24,941 nucleotides of DNA from an uncultured Bacilli bacterium (GTDB lineage: Bacteria; Bacillota_I; Bacilli_A; RF39; UBA660), in NCBI GenBank assembly GCA_934091015.1, contig CAKOKM010000019.1, positions 1-24,941 on the forward strand. Reading direction: 5' to 3'. The translations under genes were made by a program, and so were the position numbers. The notes under the pieces are model-generated. The model had not been told where the DNA came from. It saw nothing but the letters and a program-made list of their open reading frames with translations, and did no database searches. Of this stretch, positions 15,301 through 21,685 are shown piece by piece (the stretch's first letter is position 1; each line of letters starts with the position of its first letter).

Positions 15301-16107
15301 GGTATTAGAACTCAAACTATGCAAACTGTTCAGAATACTTTTACTAATGATTATAAAAAGAAATTAAGTGAAAGTGCTTGGATTAAAGTAGAAGAAAATT
15401 TAAAAAATTCAAATGATACTTATATTACTGACTTAGCAACTAAAACTGTATCAAAAATATTATTATCTTATTTAGGTAGTGAAGAAGCCTTAAATAACTA
15501 TATGTTATGTGTAAGTGGCAACATGGAATCATGCGAATATCTAATTCAAAATAATTATGATATCGATAAAATAAATGCCTTTGCTTTAACTTTAAAACAA
15601 GAAATAACATCACTTACTACAAACACAACTAACTATATTGCTGAAAACGTTTCTAAAAGTGTAGCATCAACTGTTGCTGAAGAAACTGCTATGAGTACTG
15701 CTAAATCAATTGTTAATACTTTAGCCCCAAACTTATCTAATCAAGTTAAAAATGAATCAATTAAATCATTTACTTCATCTTTAAATACATTATATACAAA
15801 CATTGATTACATTGATTCAAATATGAATACATTATCAACTGGAATTACAACATTTAACAAAGAAGGAATTGAAGAAATATCAGCATTAGTTAATGGACCT
15901 ATTGCATCATCAACCGCTAGAGTAGAAGCATTAAGTAAACTTGCTGACAATTATACATCATATGCATCAAAAGGTACTAGCATAAATGATGAAACTAAGT
16001 TTATAATAGTATTAGATGGTAAAGAAAAACATGAAGAAAAAACAAACATAACTGAAGAGGCATCTAAAACAAATTTATGGACAAGAATTAAAAACTTGTT
16101 CAAATAA
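12367..16107 (+). CDS. MMPL/RND-family transporter fused in frame to a secreted coiled-coil-type domain
   Basis: The 1,246-residue product starts at ATG 12367 behind GGAGGG (12357-12362); a GTG at 12355 lies in front of that ribosome site and is unlikely. Residues 1 to about 675 form a complete MMPL transporter. TM1 is at 11-30, a first extracytoplasmic loop follows, then TM bundles at about 175-325 and 505-670. The expected RND-type Asp-Tyr pairs sit in GVTTDYSIFL (D241) and GATIDYAILI (D581). Such pumps export lipids, peptides or drugs using the proton gradient. Residue 681 opens a second unit that looks like an exported protein: a signal-peptide-like MKKLNLAALTVVMLSPLCVFA, a beta-rich region, then helical repeats with DNGASDLSKGINKLK, as in the Leu/Gly heptads of YhgE- and YdgH-like proteins. 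It heads an operon with the DUF308 gene. Confidence 0.85.
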   Translation: MKKISKFIINNKTKVLIISCILLALSFIGMKLTTINYNILVYLPSEIDTIKGQDILTDEFNMGSYSIVVAENLSPKEILNLKDKITKVEGVNEVLSIYDVLGTNIPIDILPSEIKDKIHQDNTDLMFITFKYSTSDERTINAVEEIRNITDHKLMQGGMSSMVLDTMNLSNEEITIYVIIAVILCLLVLELSLDSYVVPILLLANIGMAIMYNFGTNVFLGDISYITKALVAVLQLGVTTDYSIFLYHAYEDKKEKMSREEAMEEAISETFTSVVGSSLTTIAGFLVLCTMKLTLGTDLGIVMAKGVLLGIISVLTIFPSLLLFFDKQVTKTKHKKLMPNFNKINTFIVNHNKAFFVIFIILLIPLYLANNKVEVYYKLDRSLPSYLESVKTNELLKEKYNIVSPQIILVDKNLKTDDLTNLTNELSSLKGIDLTLSTTKLAEYGLSDNMINLFDSDKYNLILINSEYDVATNELNNQIEEINKIVKKYDQNGIVAGEGALMKDLVTICDTDFKNVNYSSILCIFLILFIILKNFSLPFLLIIVIEGAIFANMSISYFTGSVLPFIAPIVLGTIQLGATIDYAILITTTYVNNRKTNKSKKECMINTLNYCGHSVLVSAACFFAATFGVGVYSKIEMIGSICNLISRGALISMLFVLTILPSILLIFDNIINKTNMKGNKMKKLNLAALTVVMLSPLCVFANTKTETVYSKIDENGNVISTTVNEQIKNTKKLDTIEDYTELEDILNISSNDEITKLNKNITINALGKDVFYQGTSKKSLPIGVNIKYYLDGKEESLDNILGKSGKIKIVINFTNNEKHNALVNGKQETMYTPFLVTMGTMLDSSATNIKINNGKVVANGNKNMVVGISSPYLNRSLNISELSTLNTLTLFYETDNFKLPTMYFVATNKLLADADLSIFNKLAGLNSKVDELQTNMNKIDNGASDLSKGINKLKNSLSSSINNLKNNNEDALDENTLAGIRTQTMQTVQNTFTNDYKKKLSESAWIKVEENLKNSNDTYITDLATKTVSKILLSYLGSEEALNNYMLCVSGNMESCEYLIQNNYDIDKINAFALTLKQEITSLTTNTTNYIAENVSKSVASTVAEETAMSTAKSIVNTLAPNLSNQVKNESIKSFTSSLNTLYTNIDYIDSNMNTLSTGITTFNKEGIEEISALVNGPIASSTARVEALSKLADNYTSYASKGTSINDETKFIIVLDGKEKHEEKTNITEEASKTNLWTRIKNLFK
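14397..14409 (+). promoter_or_regulatory. Internal ribosome site and ATG inside the MMPL fusion gene
   Basis: AGGA (14397-14400) lies six bases before an in-frame ATG at 14407, exactly where the signal-peptide-like MKKLNLAALTVVMLS begins. A separate 566-residue exported protein could be made from here as well as the full fusion. Confidence 0.55.
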
Positions 16108-16130
16108 AAAAGAAGAGAAAGAGGTAAAAA

Positions 16131-16706
16131 ATGTTAAACAAATTAAACAAGTATTTAAATTCAGGAATAATACTAACAATCGTATTCCTATTAGTAGGAG
16201 GTATCCTAATAGTTAAACCAGATATATCTTTTAATATTATATCTTATCTAATTGGAGCATCTCTTATATTATCAGGTATTTATCTATTTATTATTGATTC
16301 TAAAACAAACAATATCTTTATCAACGTATTTCTATATGCAATTCTTTTAACTTTAATAGGTATCTTAATAATTTTAAATCCAGTTACATTAAAAGTAATA
16401 CTACCAATATTCTTAGGACTATGGTTTTTAATATCAGGAATCTTTAAAATTAGATTAGATATTTACATGAAAAACGAACCATATTTTATCCTATCATTAA
16501 TAACTAATATTATTACTGTAATATGCGGTGTTATCTTATTAATTAACCCAGTTGAAAGCGTAAGTGCTATTACAATTAGTTTAGGAATTATAATTGTTGT
16601 TTCAAGTATTTCATCTTTAATAGATATTATTATCTTTAAAAAGAATATTAATAGTGTAGTTAAATATTTAAAAGAAGAATATAATAGATTTAGTAATTAT
16701 ATTTAG
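16131..16706 (+). CDS. DUF308/HdeD-like membrane protein
   Basis: The 191-residue protein is almost wholly hydrophobic, with about six membrane segments arranged as three repeats of a helical pair, each carrying a G-(I/L)-L-(I/L)-NP-like turn (GGILIVKPDIS, GILIILNPVTLK, GVILLINPVESV). This is the DUF308 (HdeD-type) pattern; HdeD in E. coli is linked to acid resistance, but most members have no known role. It starts 23 bases after the MMPL stop with AAGAGG as ribosome site, so it belongs to the same TetR-controlled operon and may assist the transporter or the envelope stress response. A strong terminator follows at once. Confidence 0.85.
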   Translation: MLNKLNKYLNSGIILTIVFLLVGGILIVKPDISFNIISYLIGASLILSGIYLFIIDSKTNNIFINVFLYAILLTLIGILIILNPVTLKVILPIFLGLWFLISGIFKIRLDIYMKNEPYFILSLITNIITVICGVILLINPVESVSAITISLGIIIVVSSISSLIDIIIFKKNINSVVKYLKEEYNRFSNYI

Positions 16707-16708
16707 AA

Positions 16709-16734
16709 AGTGGCCTAGAAAAGGCTACTTTTTT
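16709..16734 (+). terminator. Terminator of the MMPL-DUF308 operon
   Basis: AGTGGCCT (16709-16716) pairs with AGGCTACT (16722-16729), one G-U pair, over a five-base loop, followed by a T-run. Confidence 0.85.
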
Positions 16735-16755
16735 AATAAAATTAAATAGGACCAA

Positions 16756-16788
16756 AAAGCGAACGAAAAGTGAACGAAAAGTGAACGA
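16756..16788 (+). repeat. Three tandem 11-bp repeats AAAGYGAACGA upstream of the AlbA_2 gene
   Basis: The units are 16756-16766 (AAAGCGAACGA), 16767-16777 and 16778-16788 (both AAAGTGAACGA). They end six bases before the -35 of the next gene. An 11-bp period places every unit on nearly the same face of the helix, as expected for cooperative binding of a regulator, possibly the AlbA_2 protein itself. Confidence 0.75.
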
Positions 16789-16794
16789 AAAACC

Positions 16795-16823
16795 TTGATA
16801 TTTATCATAATAAAATATATATT
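16795..16823 (+). promoter_or_regulatory. Promoter of the AlbA_2-domain gene
   Basis: TTGATA (16795-16800), a 17-base spacer and TATATT (16818-16823), directly after the 11-bp repeats. Confidence 0.7.
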
Positions 16824-16840
16824 ATTGTTGGGTGATGAAA

Positions 16841-18160
16841 ATGAAACTAATCGAAAATGATTTTTGTGAATTAAAAAGTATTTTAACAAAAGATTTAAAA
16901 AAAGAAATAATCGCATTTGCCAATACTAATGGTGGTAAAATATATATTGGAGTAGATGATAGTGGCAAAGTTATTGGTGTAAAAGACATAGATAATGATT
17001 TACAAGCCATAACTGGAATGATAAATGAAGGAATTAAACCATCTCTAATAGAATATGCTCAAATTAAAGTTGAAGAATTAGACGGAAAAAATTTAATTAT
17101 AATAGATATTCAAAGTGCTCCAAACAAACCATATTATTTAGCTGAAAAAGGTTTAAAACGAAGTGGAGTTTATCTACGACATGGAGCATCTTGTATTCAA
17201 GCATCAGATGAAATTATTAAAAAACTAATATTTGAACATTCAGGTCTTACTTTTGAAGAAATGGTATCAAAAGATCAAAAATTAACCTTTAACTATTTAA
17301 AACAAAAATTCAAAGAAAATAATTTAATATTTGATAAAAGTAAATATAAAATATTAAATATTATAAATAAAGAAAATAAATATACTAATTTAGGATTATT
17401 GTTATCTGACCAATGCCCATACTCAATTAAATGTGCTACATTTAATGGACTTAATAAAATTGAATTTCGTGATAGAAAAGAATTTACTGGATCTATATTA
17501 AAACAAGTTGATGATATATTTAAATATTTCGAGATATTTAATAAAACAAGTGGAAAAATCATTGGATTAAAAAGAATTGATACGAGGGATTATCCAGAAT
17601 TTTCTCTAAGAGAAGCTTTATTAAATGCTGTTATACATAGAAGTTATTATTATAATAGCAGTGTTATGGTTAAAATTTATGATGACAGATTTGAAATAAC
17701 ATCTATGGGAGGATTAATAGACGGCATAACTATTGATGATATTTTTAAAGGAATTTCATTATCTAGAAATCCTAATTTATCAAATATTTTTTATAGATTT
17801 GGTTATGTTGAATCTTTTGGTACCGGAATTGGAAGAATTATGGATAGTTATAATGAATTTGACAAGAAACCTCTTTTTAATGCCACAGAAAACACTTTTT
17901 CTATCATATTACCTAATATGAATTATAAAGAGGTTATTGACAACTATGTTAATGATAATAATATAATTTTTCACAGTTTATCTCAAGAAGATATGATAAT
18001 TCAATTTTTAAAAAAATATAACAAAATTAACAGAAATGAGACTGAAAAATTATTAAATGTTTCTAAAACAAGAGCATATAAAATTCTTGATGCTATGATT
18101 GATAAAAATATTATAAATAAAGAGGATAATGGAAAAAATACATATTACATATTAAAATAA
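16841..18160 (+). CDS. AlbA_2 (Schlafen-type AAA_4) domain putative transcriptional regulator
   Basis: The 439-residue protein has three recognisable parts. An N-terminal AlbA_2/Schlafen-type domain (about 1-120) carries E-LKSILTKDLKKEIIAFANTNGGKIYIGVDDSGKVIGV, the family hallmark. A HATPase_c_4-like domain (about 245-345) has REALLNAVIHRSYY, VKIYDDRFEITSMGGL and YVESFGTGIGRIM. A C-terminal winged helix-turn-helix (about 375-439) has NRNETEKLLNVSKTRAYKILDAMIDKNII. Such proteins are common, variable accessory genes, annotated as DNA-binding regulators, and some are linked to phage defence. I chose ATG 16841 because GGGTGAT (16830-16836) is its ribosome site; GTG 16832 and ATG 16835 overlap that site. 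Tandem repeats before the promoter suggest autoregulation. Confidence 0.88.
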   Translation: MKLIENDFCELKSILTKDLKKEIIAFANTNGGKIYIGVDDSGKVIGVKDIDNDLQAITGMINEGIKPSLIEYAQIKVEELDGKNLIIIDIQSAPNKPYYLAEKGLKRSGVYLRHGASCIQASDEIIKKLIFEHSGLTFEEMVSKDQKLTFNYLKQKFKENNLIFDKSKYKILNIINKENKYTNLGLLLSDQCPYSIKCATFNGLNKIEFRDRKEFTGSILKQVDDIFKYFEIFNKTSGKIIGLKRIDTRDYPEFSLREALLNAVIHRSYYYNSSVMVKIYDDRFEITSMGGLIDGITIDDIFKGISLSRNPNLSNIFYRFGYVESFGTGIGRIMDSYNEFDKKPLFNATENTFSIILPNMNYKEVIDNYVNDNNIIFHSLSQEDMIIQFLKKYNKINRNETEKLLNVSKTRAYKILDAMIDKNIINKEDNGKNTYYILK

Positions 18161-18173
18161 TAATATATAAATT

Positions 18174-18201
18174 CAAAAAAAGAAGATAAATTAATATCTC
18201 C
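18174..18201 (-). terminator. Terminator of the two-TM membrane protein gene
   Basis: On the minus strand GGAGATA (18201-18195) pairs with TATCTTC (18188-18182), one G-U pair, followed by a run of seven T (18180-18174). It lies between convergent genes. Confidence 0.7.
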
Positions 18202-18207
18202 TAATAA

Positions 18208-19194
18208 CTATTTTCTTTTAGTTAATTCCTTAACTTTATCTTTATTTTCTTTAGTATATCCATATAATACATCAGGATACATATTCATCATATCTTGATA
18301 TAATTCTTCTAATGCTTTATTTTGTTTACGAATTATTGGACTAACATTAGTAATTGTAATACTTTTACCTAATTTATTAACACCATATAGTATCTTATTT
18401 GTAACAATTCCATTTTGTCTCATCACAAATTGGTAAACCCATAATAAATCTTTAACTTCAATAACAGATAATCCTGTATCATAACCTACAATAAAATCAT
18501 TACTTAAGAATACCTTACATATTTTATTATGAATACCTTTCCCATTATCTACATCATTTAAAACTTTTTCTATCTTATCACTATATTTTTCTAATAATTT
18601 TTTACTCTTATTAAGTTTAACTACATAAATAATTATAAGTACTAAACCAACTATAACAATCATTCCGCTAAAGACAAACATAAAATTAATATCTTCATCT
18701 GGATTATAATACGTATCTAAATAATAATCACCAACCGCATTTTTAACTTGATCTACTGTATAAGTATATTCATCATCACCTAAATAATCTTTTAATAATT
18801 CATAAGCTTTATCTTCTATTTTTTTAGCTTGTCCATAAATAGTTAATGCTTCTGGCTTAATATCTGTTAGTCCCAAAGAATAGTCTTGAATATCTTTTAA
18901 AAAATTTAAATGTGTATCATTTAAAACTACAACATAAGGCTTCTTCTGATTATCATAAGCCAAATAATATTTTAAAACTTTAGTATCTTCCTTTTGAGTA
19001 GCAAAATAATCATCAAGTAAATCAACATCGACCTTAGCATAAGTTAATTCCTTTGTAACTCTATCTAAATAAATAGCTTCTTGATTACTTAAAGACCAGT
19101 AAAATAATCCTCCAATTAATATTCCAATTGCACATATAATTATTCCTATTACAAGTAATGCCTTAGAATAAACTTTCTTCACAAATTCTTCCAT
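18208..19194 (-). CDS. Two-TM membrane protein of unknown function
   Basis: The 328-residue protein has one membrane helix near the N-terminus (about 12-35) and a second at about 172-198. An extracytoplasmic domain of about 135 residues (36-171) lies between them, and a cytosolic domain of about 130 residues (199-328) follows. The outer domain contains YYLAYDNQKKPYVVVLND. The inner one has FIVGYDTGLSVIEVKDLLWVYQFVMRQNG, which resembles the C-terminal domain of membrane proteins filed under DUF6709, though I am not certain of that match. The start at 19194 has AGAGGTG about 11 bases upstream. The topology suggests a sensor or a membrane-linked adaptor, but no catalytic motif is visible. It is transcribed alone, convergent with the AlbA_2 gene. 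Confidence 0.75.
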   Translation of the reverse strand: MEEFVKKVYSKALLVIGIIICAIGILIGGLFYWSLSNQEAIYLDRVTKELTYAKVDVDLLDDYFATQKEDTKVLKYYLAYDNQKKPYVVVLNDTHLNFLKDIQDYSLGLTDIKPEALTIYGQAKKIEDKAYELLKDYLGDDEYTYTVDQVKNAVGDYYLDTYYNPDEDINFMFVFSGMIVIVGLVLIIIYVVKLNKSKKLLEKYSDKIEKVLNDVDNGKGIHNKICKVFLSNDFIVGYDTGLSVIEVKDLLWVYQFVMRQNGIVTNKILYGVNKLGKSITITNVSPIIRKQNKALEELYQDMMNMYPDVLYGYTKENKDKVKELTKRK

Positions 19195-19319
19195 AATCTC
19201 TAAACACCTCTAAAATAATTATATAAGTTAAGTATGCATATTTCAACTAATAAAATTTATAAAAATTTACGTAAAGAATACCAAGAATATAAAATAAATA
19301 TTCCTCAATCTTAATTCTT

Positions 19320-19328
19320 TGTTATAAT
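19320..19328 (+). promoter_or_regulatory. Extended -10 promoter giving a leaderless C39-like peptidase mRNA
   Basis: TG, T, TATAAT (19323-19328) with no good -35. The predicted first transcribed base is near 19335, at the GTG-ATG start codons, and no Shine-Dalgarno sequence is present. Confidence 0.6.
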
Positions 19329-19337
19329 CAAATTGTG

Positions 19338-20240
19338 ATGTACATGAAAAAGAAATATAAAATTTTAATACTTTTTTTAATAATATTAGGAATAATATCT
19401 AATAATTATATATGGTTTAGATTATATTCAAGAGAAAAAGAAAAGTTAAAACAAGCTATAATCCCTTCATTAAAAGATGATTATTATACTAATCAATTAA
19501 TACTTTCAAAAAAAAATAACAATTACAGCTTTTATGATTATGAAAACATATTAAATAAATATTATAGCAGTTTAAAATATAGTTATATTATTAACAATTT
19601 TCCATTAGTACAGCAAAATCCAGATTATCCTAATGGTTGTGAAGTAGCTAGTGCCACAATGCTATTAAAACATTACGGTATTGATATTGACATGAAAGAA
19701 TATGTTGATACTTATTTGCCAAAAGAAGAAGTTTATGAAAAAGATGGTCTTAGATATGGACCAGATCCTAGTAAATATTATGCTGGAGATCCTAGCGATT
19801 CTTCTAGAGGATGGGGAACATTTTTACCAGTAATAAAAAATTCATTGTATACCATTTTTAAAGATAAACTTTCCGAAGGTACAGTAGGCCATGTCTATAC
19901 TTCTGATGATAAATTACCCTTAGAAGAATATGTTCAAAATGGTAATCCTGTCTTAGTATGGACTACAACTGATTATAGTGAAGCAAAAGATATTTATGAA
20001 TGGTTTAGTTATGATAAATCAAAAACATATACTTATCCTAAAAATGCCCATGTTGTAGTAATAGTCGGTATGGATAAAAACTATTATTACATTAATGATC
20101 CACTAAAAGATGAAAAAACAATTAAAGTATCAAGAAAAAAATTTAATAAAAGTTATGATTCAATGGGAAGACAAGCTCTTTTTATTGAAATAACTAACAT
20201 TTATGACAATAATAATTTAAATGATCAAGAACATTCATAA
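19338..20240 (+). CDS. Membrane-anchored C39-like cysteine peptidase
   Basis: The product has about 300 residues, with an N-terminal membrane helix (about 9-25) and an extracytoplasmic papain-like domain of the C39_2 type. Visible active-site landmarks are Q92/Q93 before NPDYPNGCE (oxyanion Gln and nucleophile C101), H238 in NAHVVVIVGMD and D254 in YYINDPL. In GG-cleaving C39 domains the same fold trims bacteriocin leaders. Stand-alone anchored versions like this have no assigned substrate, and there is no ABC transporter partner here. Possible starts are GTG 19335, ATG 19338 and ATG 19344. None has a ribosome site, and the promoter predicts a transcript that begins at 19335, so a leaderless ATG at 19338 is my choice. 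A bidirectional terminator follows. Confidence 0.85.
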   Translation: MYMKKKYKILILFLIILGIISNNYIWFRLYSREKEKLKQAIIPSLKDDYYTNQLILSKKNNNYSFYDYENILNKYYSSLKYSYIINNFPLVQQNPDYPNGCEVASATMLLKHYGIDIDMKEYVDTYLPKEEVYEKDGLRYGPDPSKYYAGDPSDSSRGWGTFLPVIKNSLYTIFKDKLSEGTVGHVYTSDDKLPLEEYVQNGNPVLVWTTTDYSEAKDIYEWFSYDKSKTYTYPKNAHVVVIVGMDKNYYYINDPLKDEKTIKVSRKKFNKSYDSMGRQALFIEITNIYDNNNLNDQEHS

Positions 20241-20254
20241 TATTAATAAAAAAT

Positions 20255-20298
20255 AAAAGGAACGAATATTTAGTTTTAAAAATAAACGTTCCTTTTTT
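20255..20298. terminator. Bidirectional terminator between the peptidase and antitoxin-like genes
   Basis: AAAAGGAACG (20255-20264) pairs with CGTTCCTTTT (20287-20296), with partly paired AT-rich sequence between; T tracts follow on both strands. Confidence 0.75.
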
Positions 20299-20303
20299 GT
20301 AAA

Positions 20304-20486
20304 TTACCATTCTTCATTAAAATTATATTCCTTTGCTGTTTTCCAATTTTCATTTTCTCTAATTTCGTTAACGTTGTTTACAAATCCCGGAATAGATGAT
20401 AAATATAATGTTTCTTCAATAGTTTTGCATTCGTCCTTTGAAATTAAAATCACATTTTTGCCTTTGTTATTAACTATAGTACTCAT
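20304..20486 (-). CDS. Short YefM/Phd-like antitoxin without a visible toxin partner
   Basis: Residues 5-40 (VNNKGKNVILISKDECKTIEETLYLSSIPGFVNNVNEI) match the middle and C-terminal part of YefM/Phd antitoxins, in which 'g...VliS.ddw.aieETLyLlsip' precedes the toxin-neutralising tail. At 60 residues it is shorter than the usual 80-95. The N-terminal DNA-binding part is absent, and an in-frame TAA directly precedes the ATG at 20486, so no longer start exists. AAGG lies about 12 bases upstream. No RelE/YoeB-type toxin is adjacent: one side is the C39-like gene, the other tRNA-Arg. It could be a surviving anti-addiction fragment, a truncated remnant or a regulator that lacks its own operator contact. 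A perfect palindrome lies 26 bases upstream of the start codon. Confidence 0.65.
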   Translation of the reverse strand: MSTIVNNKGKNVILISKDECKTIEETLYLSSIPGFVNNVNEIRENENWKTAKEYNFNEEW

Positions 20487-20511
20487 TTATAATTACCTTA
20501 CTCAATAAATA

Positions 20512-20537
20512 ATAACGTACTTTTTTACGTACGTTAT
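20512..20537. repeat. Perfect 9-bp inverted repeat between tRNA-Arg and the antitoxin-like gene
   Basis: ATAACGTAC (20512-20520) and GTACGTTAT (20529-20537) around an 8-base loop. No T-run follows on either strand, so it is a poor terminator. It could be an operator for the downstream antitoxin-like gene or a processing hairpin in a tRNA read-through transcript. Confidence 0.6.
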
Positions 20538-20568
20538 GCCATAAAATAAAACAAATTACCTACACAAA

Positions 20569-20646
20569 TGGTGTCCCCGGGCAGAATCGAACTGCCAACC
20601 TATCCCTTAGGAGGGGATTGCTCTATCCTGCTTGAGCTACGAGGAC
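20569..20646 (-). tRNA. tRNA-Arg (anticodon CCU), CCA encoded
   Basis: On the minus strand: acceptor GTCCTCG pairs with CGGGGAC (one G-U), D arm GCTC...GAGC, anticodon stem ATCCC/GGGAT with loop CTCCTAA (anticodon CCT, reads AGG), a five-base variable loop, T arm GGCAG-TTCGATT-CTGCC, discriminator A and an encoded CCA (20571-20569). All arms pair as in a canonical tRNA. The open frame that appears to begin at 20632 on the plus strand starts inside this tRNA and is not the true gene start. Confidence 0.95.
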
Positions 20647-20659
20647 TTAATTACCATTA

Positions 20660-20700
20660 AAGTATACCATATTTATTTTAAAAGTGTTACAATAAAACAG
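20660..20700. promoter_or_regulatory. Back-to-back promoters of tRNA-Arg and the superoxide reductase gene
   Basis: On the minus strand TGG-TATACT forms an extended -10 for the tRNA. On the plus strand TGT-TACAAT, about 20 bases before the ATG at 20707, forms an extended -10 for the reductase, which leaves only about 10 bases of leader. The two promoters lie within about 40 bases. Confidence 0.5.
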
Positions 20701-20706
20701 AAAGGA

Positions 20707-21075
20707 ATGATTAAAATAGAAAATTTAATAATCAAAAAATGTGAAAAATGTGGCAGTACAATAAGAGTTTTAAATGATTCTGCAACAATATCTTGTTGTG
20801 GAGAAGAAATGAAAACTTTAATTCCTCAATATGAAGAAAATAATAGTCACGTACCAAACCTAGTAAAAAAAGATAGAACTTTATATATCACCATGGATCA
20901 TGTAATGGAAGAAAATCATTATATAAAAAATATATTTATAATAAGAGAAAATGAAGTAATTGAATATAACTTTACTCCAGAAGATGAAATCGCTTTCGCT
21001 TTCCCTTATAGCGAAGAAATTAAAGTTTATGCTTTATGCAATAAACACGGCTTATGGGAAGGAAAAATAAAATAA
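20707..21075 (+). CDS. dfx: Desulfoferrodoxin-type superoxide reductase
   Basis: The enzyme reduces superoxide to hydrogen peroxide in anaerobes without releasing oxygen. The 122-residue protein has both iron sites. The desulforedoxin-type N-terminal site uses C12, C15, C30 and C31 (CEKC and SCCGEEM). The catalytic site uses H48 (HVP), H65 (DHVM), H71 (NHYI), C111 and H114 (CNKHGLWEG). Length and layout match two-iron superoxide reductases. The conserved Glu-Lys just before the first catalytic His in studied enzymes is replaced here by N46-S47. I chose the ATG at 20707 because upstream sequence is promoter and tRNA; AAAGGA is right next to it and the leader is very short. The stop overlaps the mscL start. 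Confidence 0.9.
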   Translation: MIKIENLIIKKCEKCGSTIRVLNDSATISCCGEEMKTLIPQYEENNSHVPNLVKKDRTLYITMDHVMEENHYIKNIFIIRENEVIEYNFTPEDEIAFAFPYSEEIKVYALCNKHGLWEGKIK

Positions 21076-21509
21076 TGGAAAAAGATATTAGAAAAGCTAC
21101 TGAAAAATTAGCTAAATCAAATAAAAAATTTATCAAAGAATTTAAAGAATTTATCTCTCGTGGTAATGTCGTAGATTTAGCAGTCGGTGTTGTAATAGGT
21201 GGAGCTTTTAGTAAAATAGTTTCATCACTTGTAAACGACATAATTATGCCTTTAGTAGGAATCATTATTGGTGGAATCGATTTTACCAGTTTATCTATTA
21301 AATTTAACGATGCCACAATTAACTATGGAAATTTTATCCAAACTGTAATTGATTTCTTAATTGTAGCATGGTGTATATTTGTTGTTATTAAATTAATAAA
21401 TAGTTTCCAAAGAAAGAAAAAAGAAGAAGAAAAGAAAGATGAACCTCCTAAAAAAGATGAACAAATACTTCTTTTAGAAGAAATTCGTGATTTATTAAAG
21501 AATAAATAG
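21075..21509 (+). CDS. mscL: Large-conductance mechanosensitive channel
   Basis: MscL is the pentameric safety valve that opens when the membrane is stretched by hypo-osmotic shock. The 144-residue protein has the conserved FKEFISRGNVVDLAVGVVIGGAFSKIVSSLVNDIIMPLVG (N-terminal amphipathic helix and TM1, about 23-62), a short periplasmic loop, TM2 (about 85-110, FIQTVIDFLIVAWCIFVVIKLIN) and a Lys/Glu-rich tail ending in the conserved ILLLEEIRDLL bundle helix. The extra charged N-terminal 20 residues are slightly longer than usual. Its ATG shares one base with the superoxide reductase stop (TAATG), so translation is probably coupled. AAGGA lies 12 bases upstream, inside the reductase gene. A pairing of oxygen defence with osmotic defence is unusual but may only reflect gene packing. 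Confidence 0.95.
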   Translation: MEKDIRKATEKLAKSNKKFIKEFKEFISRGNVVDLAVGVVIGGAFSKIVSSLVNDIIMPLVGIIIGGIDFTSLSIKFNDATINYGNFIQTVIDFLIVAWCIFVVIKLINSFQRKKKEEEKKDEPPKKDEQILLLEEIRDLLKNK

Positions 21510-21628
21510 GCCATCATAATACTCAAATAAAAATATTTCGAATACCATATATTAGAGTTTATGATAATAATCTTTCTTCTTTCTAACCTTTCTTTATTTA
21601 TGTTTTACCCTAAAATATCTAAGCTCTT

Positions 21629-21650
21629 AAGGACACATGGTTGTCCTTTT
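21629..21650 (+). terminator. Hairpin downstream of mscL
   Basis: AAGGACA (21629-21635) pairs with TGTCCTT (21642-21648) over a six-base loop; TT and AT-rich sequence follow. It probably ends the dfx-mscL transcript, although it lies 120 bases after mscL. Confidence 0.6.
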
Positions 21651-21666
21651 ATATTTATTTAAAATA

Positions 21667-21675
21667 TGTTAAAAT
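21667..21675 (+). promoter_or_regulatory. Extended -10 promoter of the lipid operon
   Basis: TG, T, TAAAAT (21670-21675) predicts transcription from about 21682, only about four bases before the ATG at 21686. No Shine-Dalgarno sequence is visible, so the first gene may be translated from a nearly leaderless mRNA. Confidence 0.5.
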
Positions 21676-21685
21676 ACTTTATGAG

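Noticed and set aside
16756..16788. Tandem 11-bp units as a miniature CRISPR array
   Set aside because: Units are contiguous without spacers, far too short, and placed right before a promoter; operator repeats fit better.
20632..20706. N-terminal extension of the superoxide reductase from a start at 20632
   Set aside because: That start lies inside tRNA-Arg and upstream of the gene's own -10; the iron-binding motif begins at residue 12 from the ATG at 20707, as in the family.
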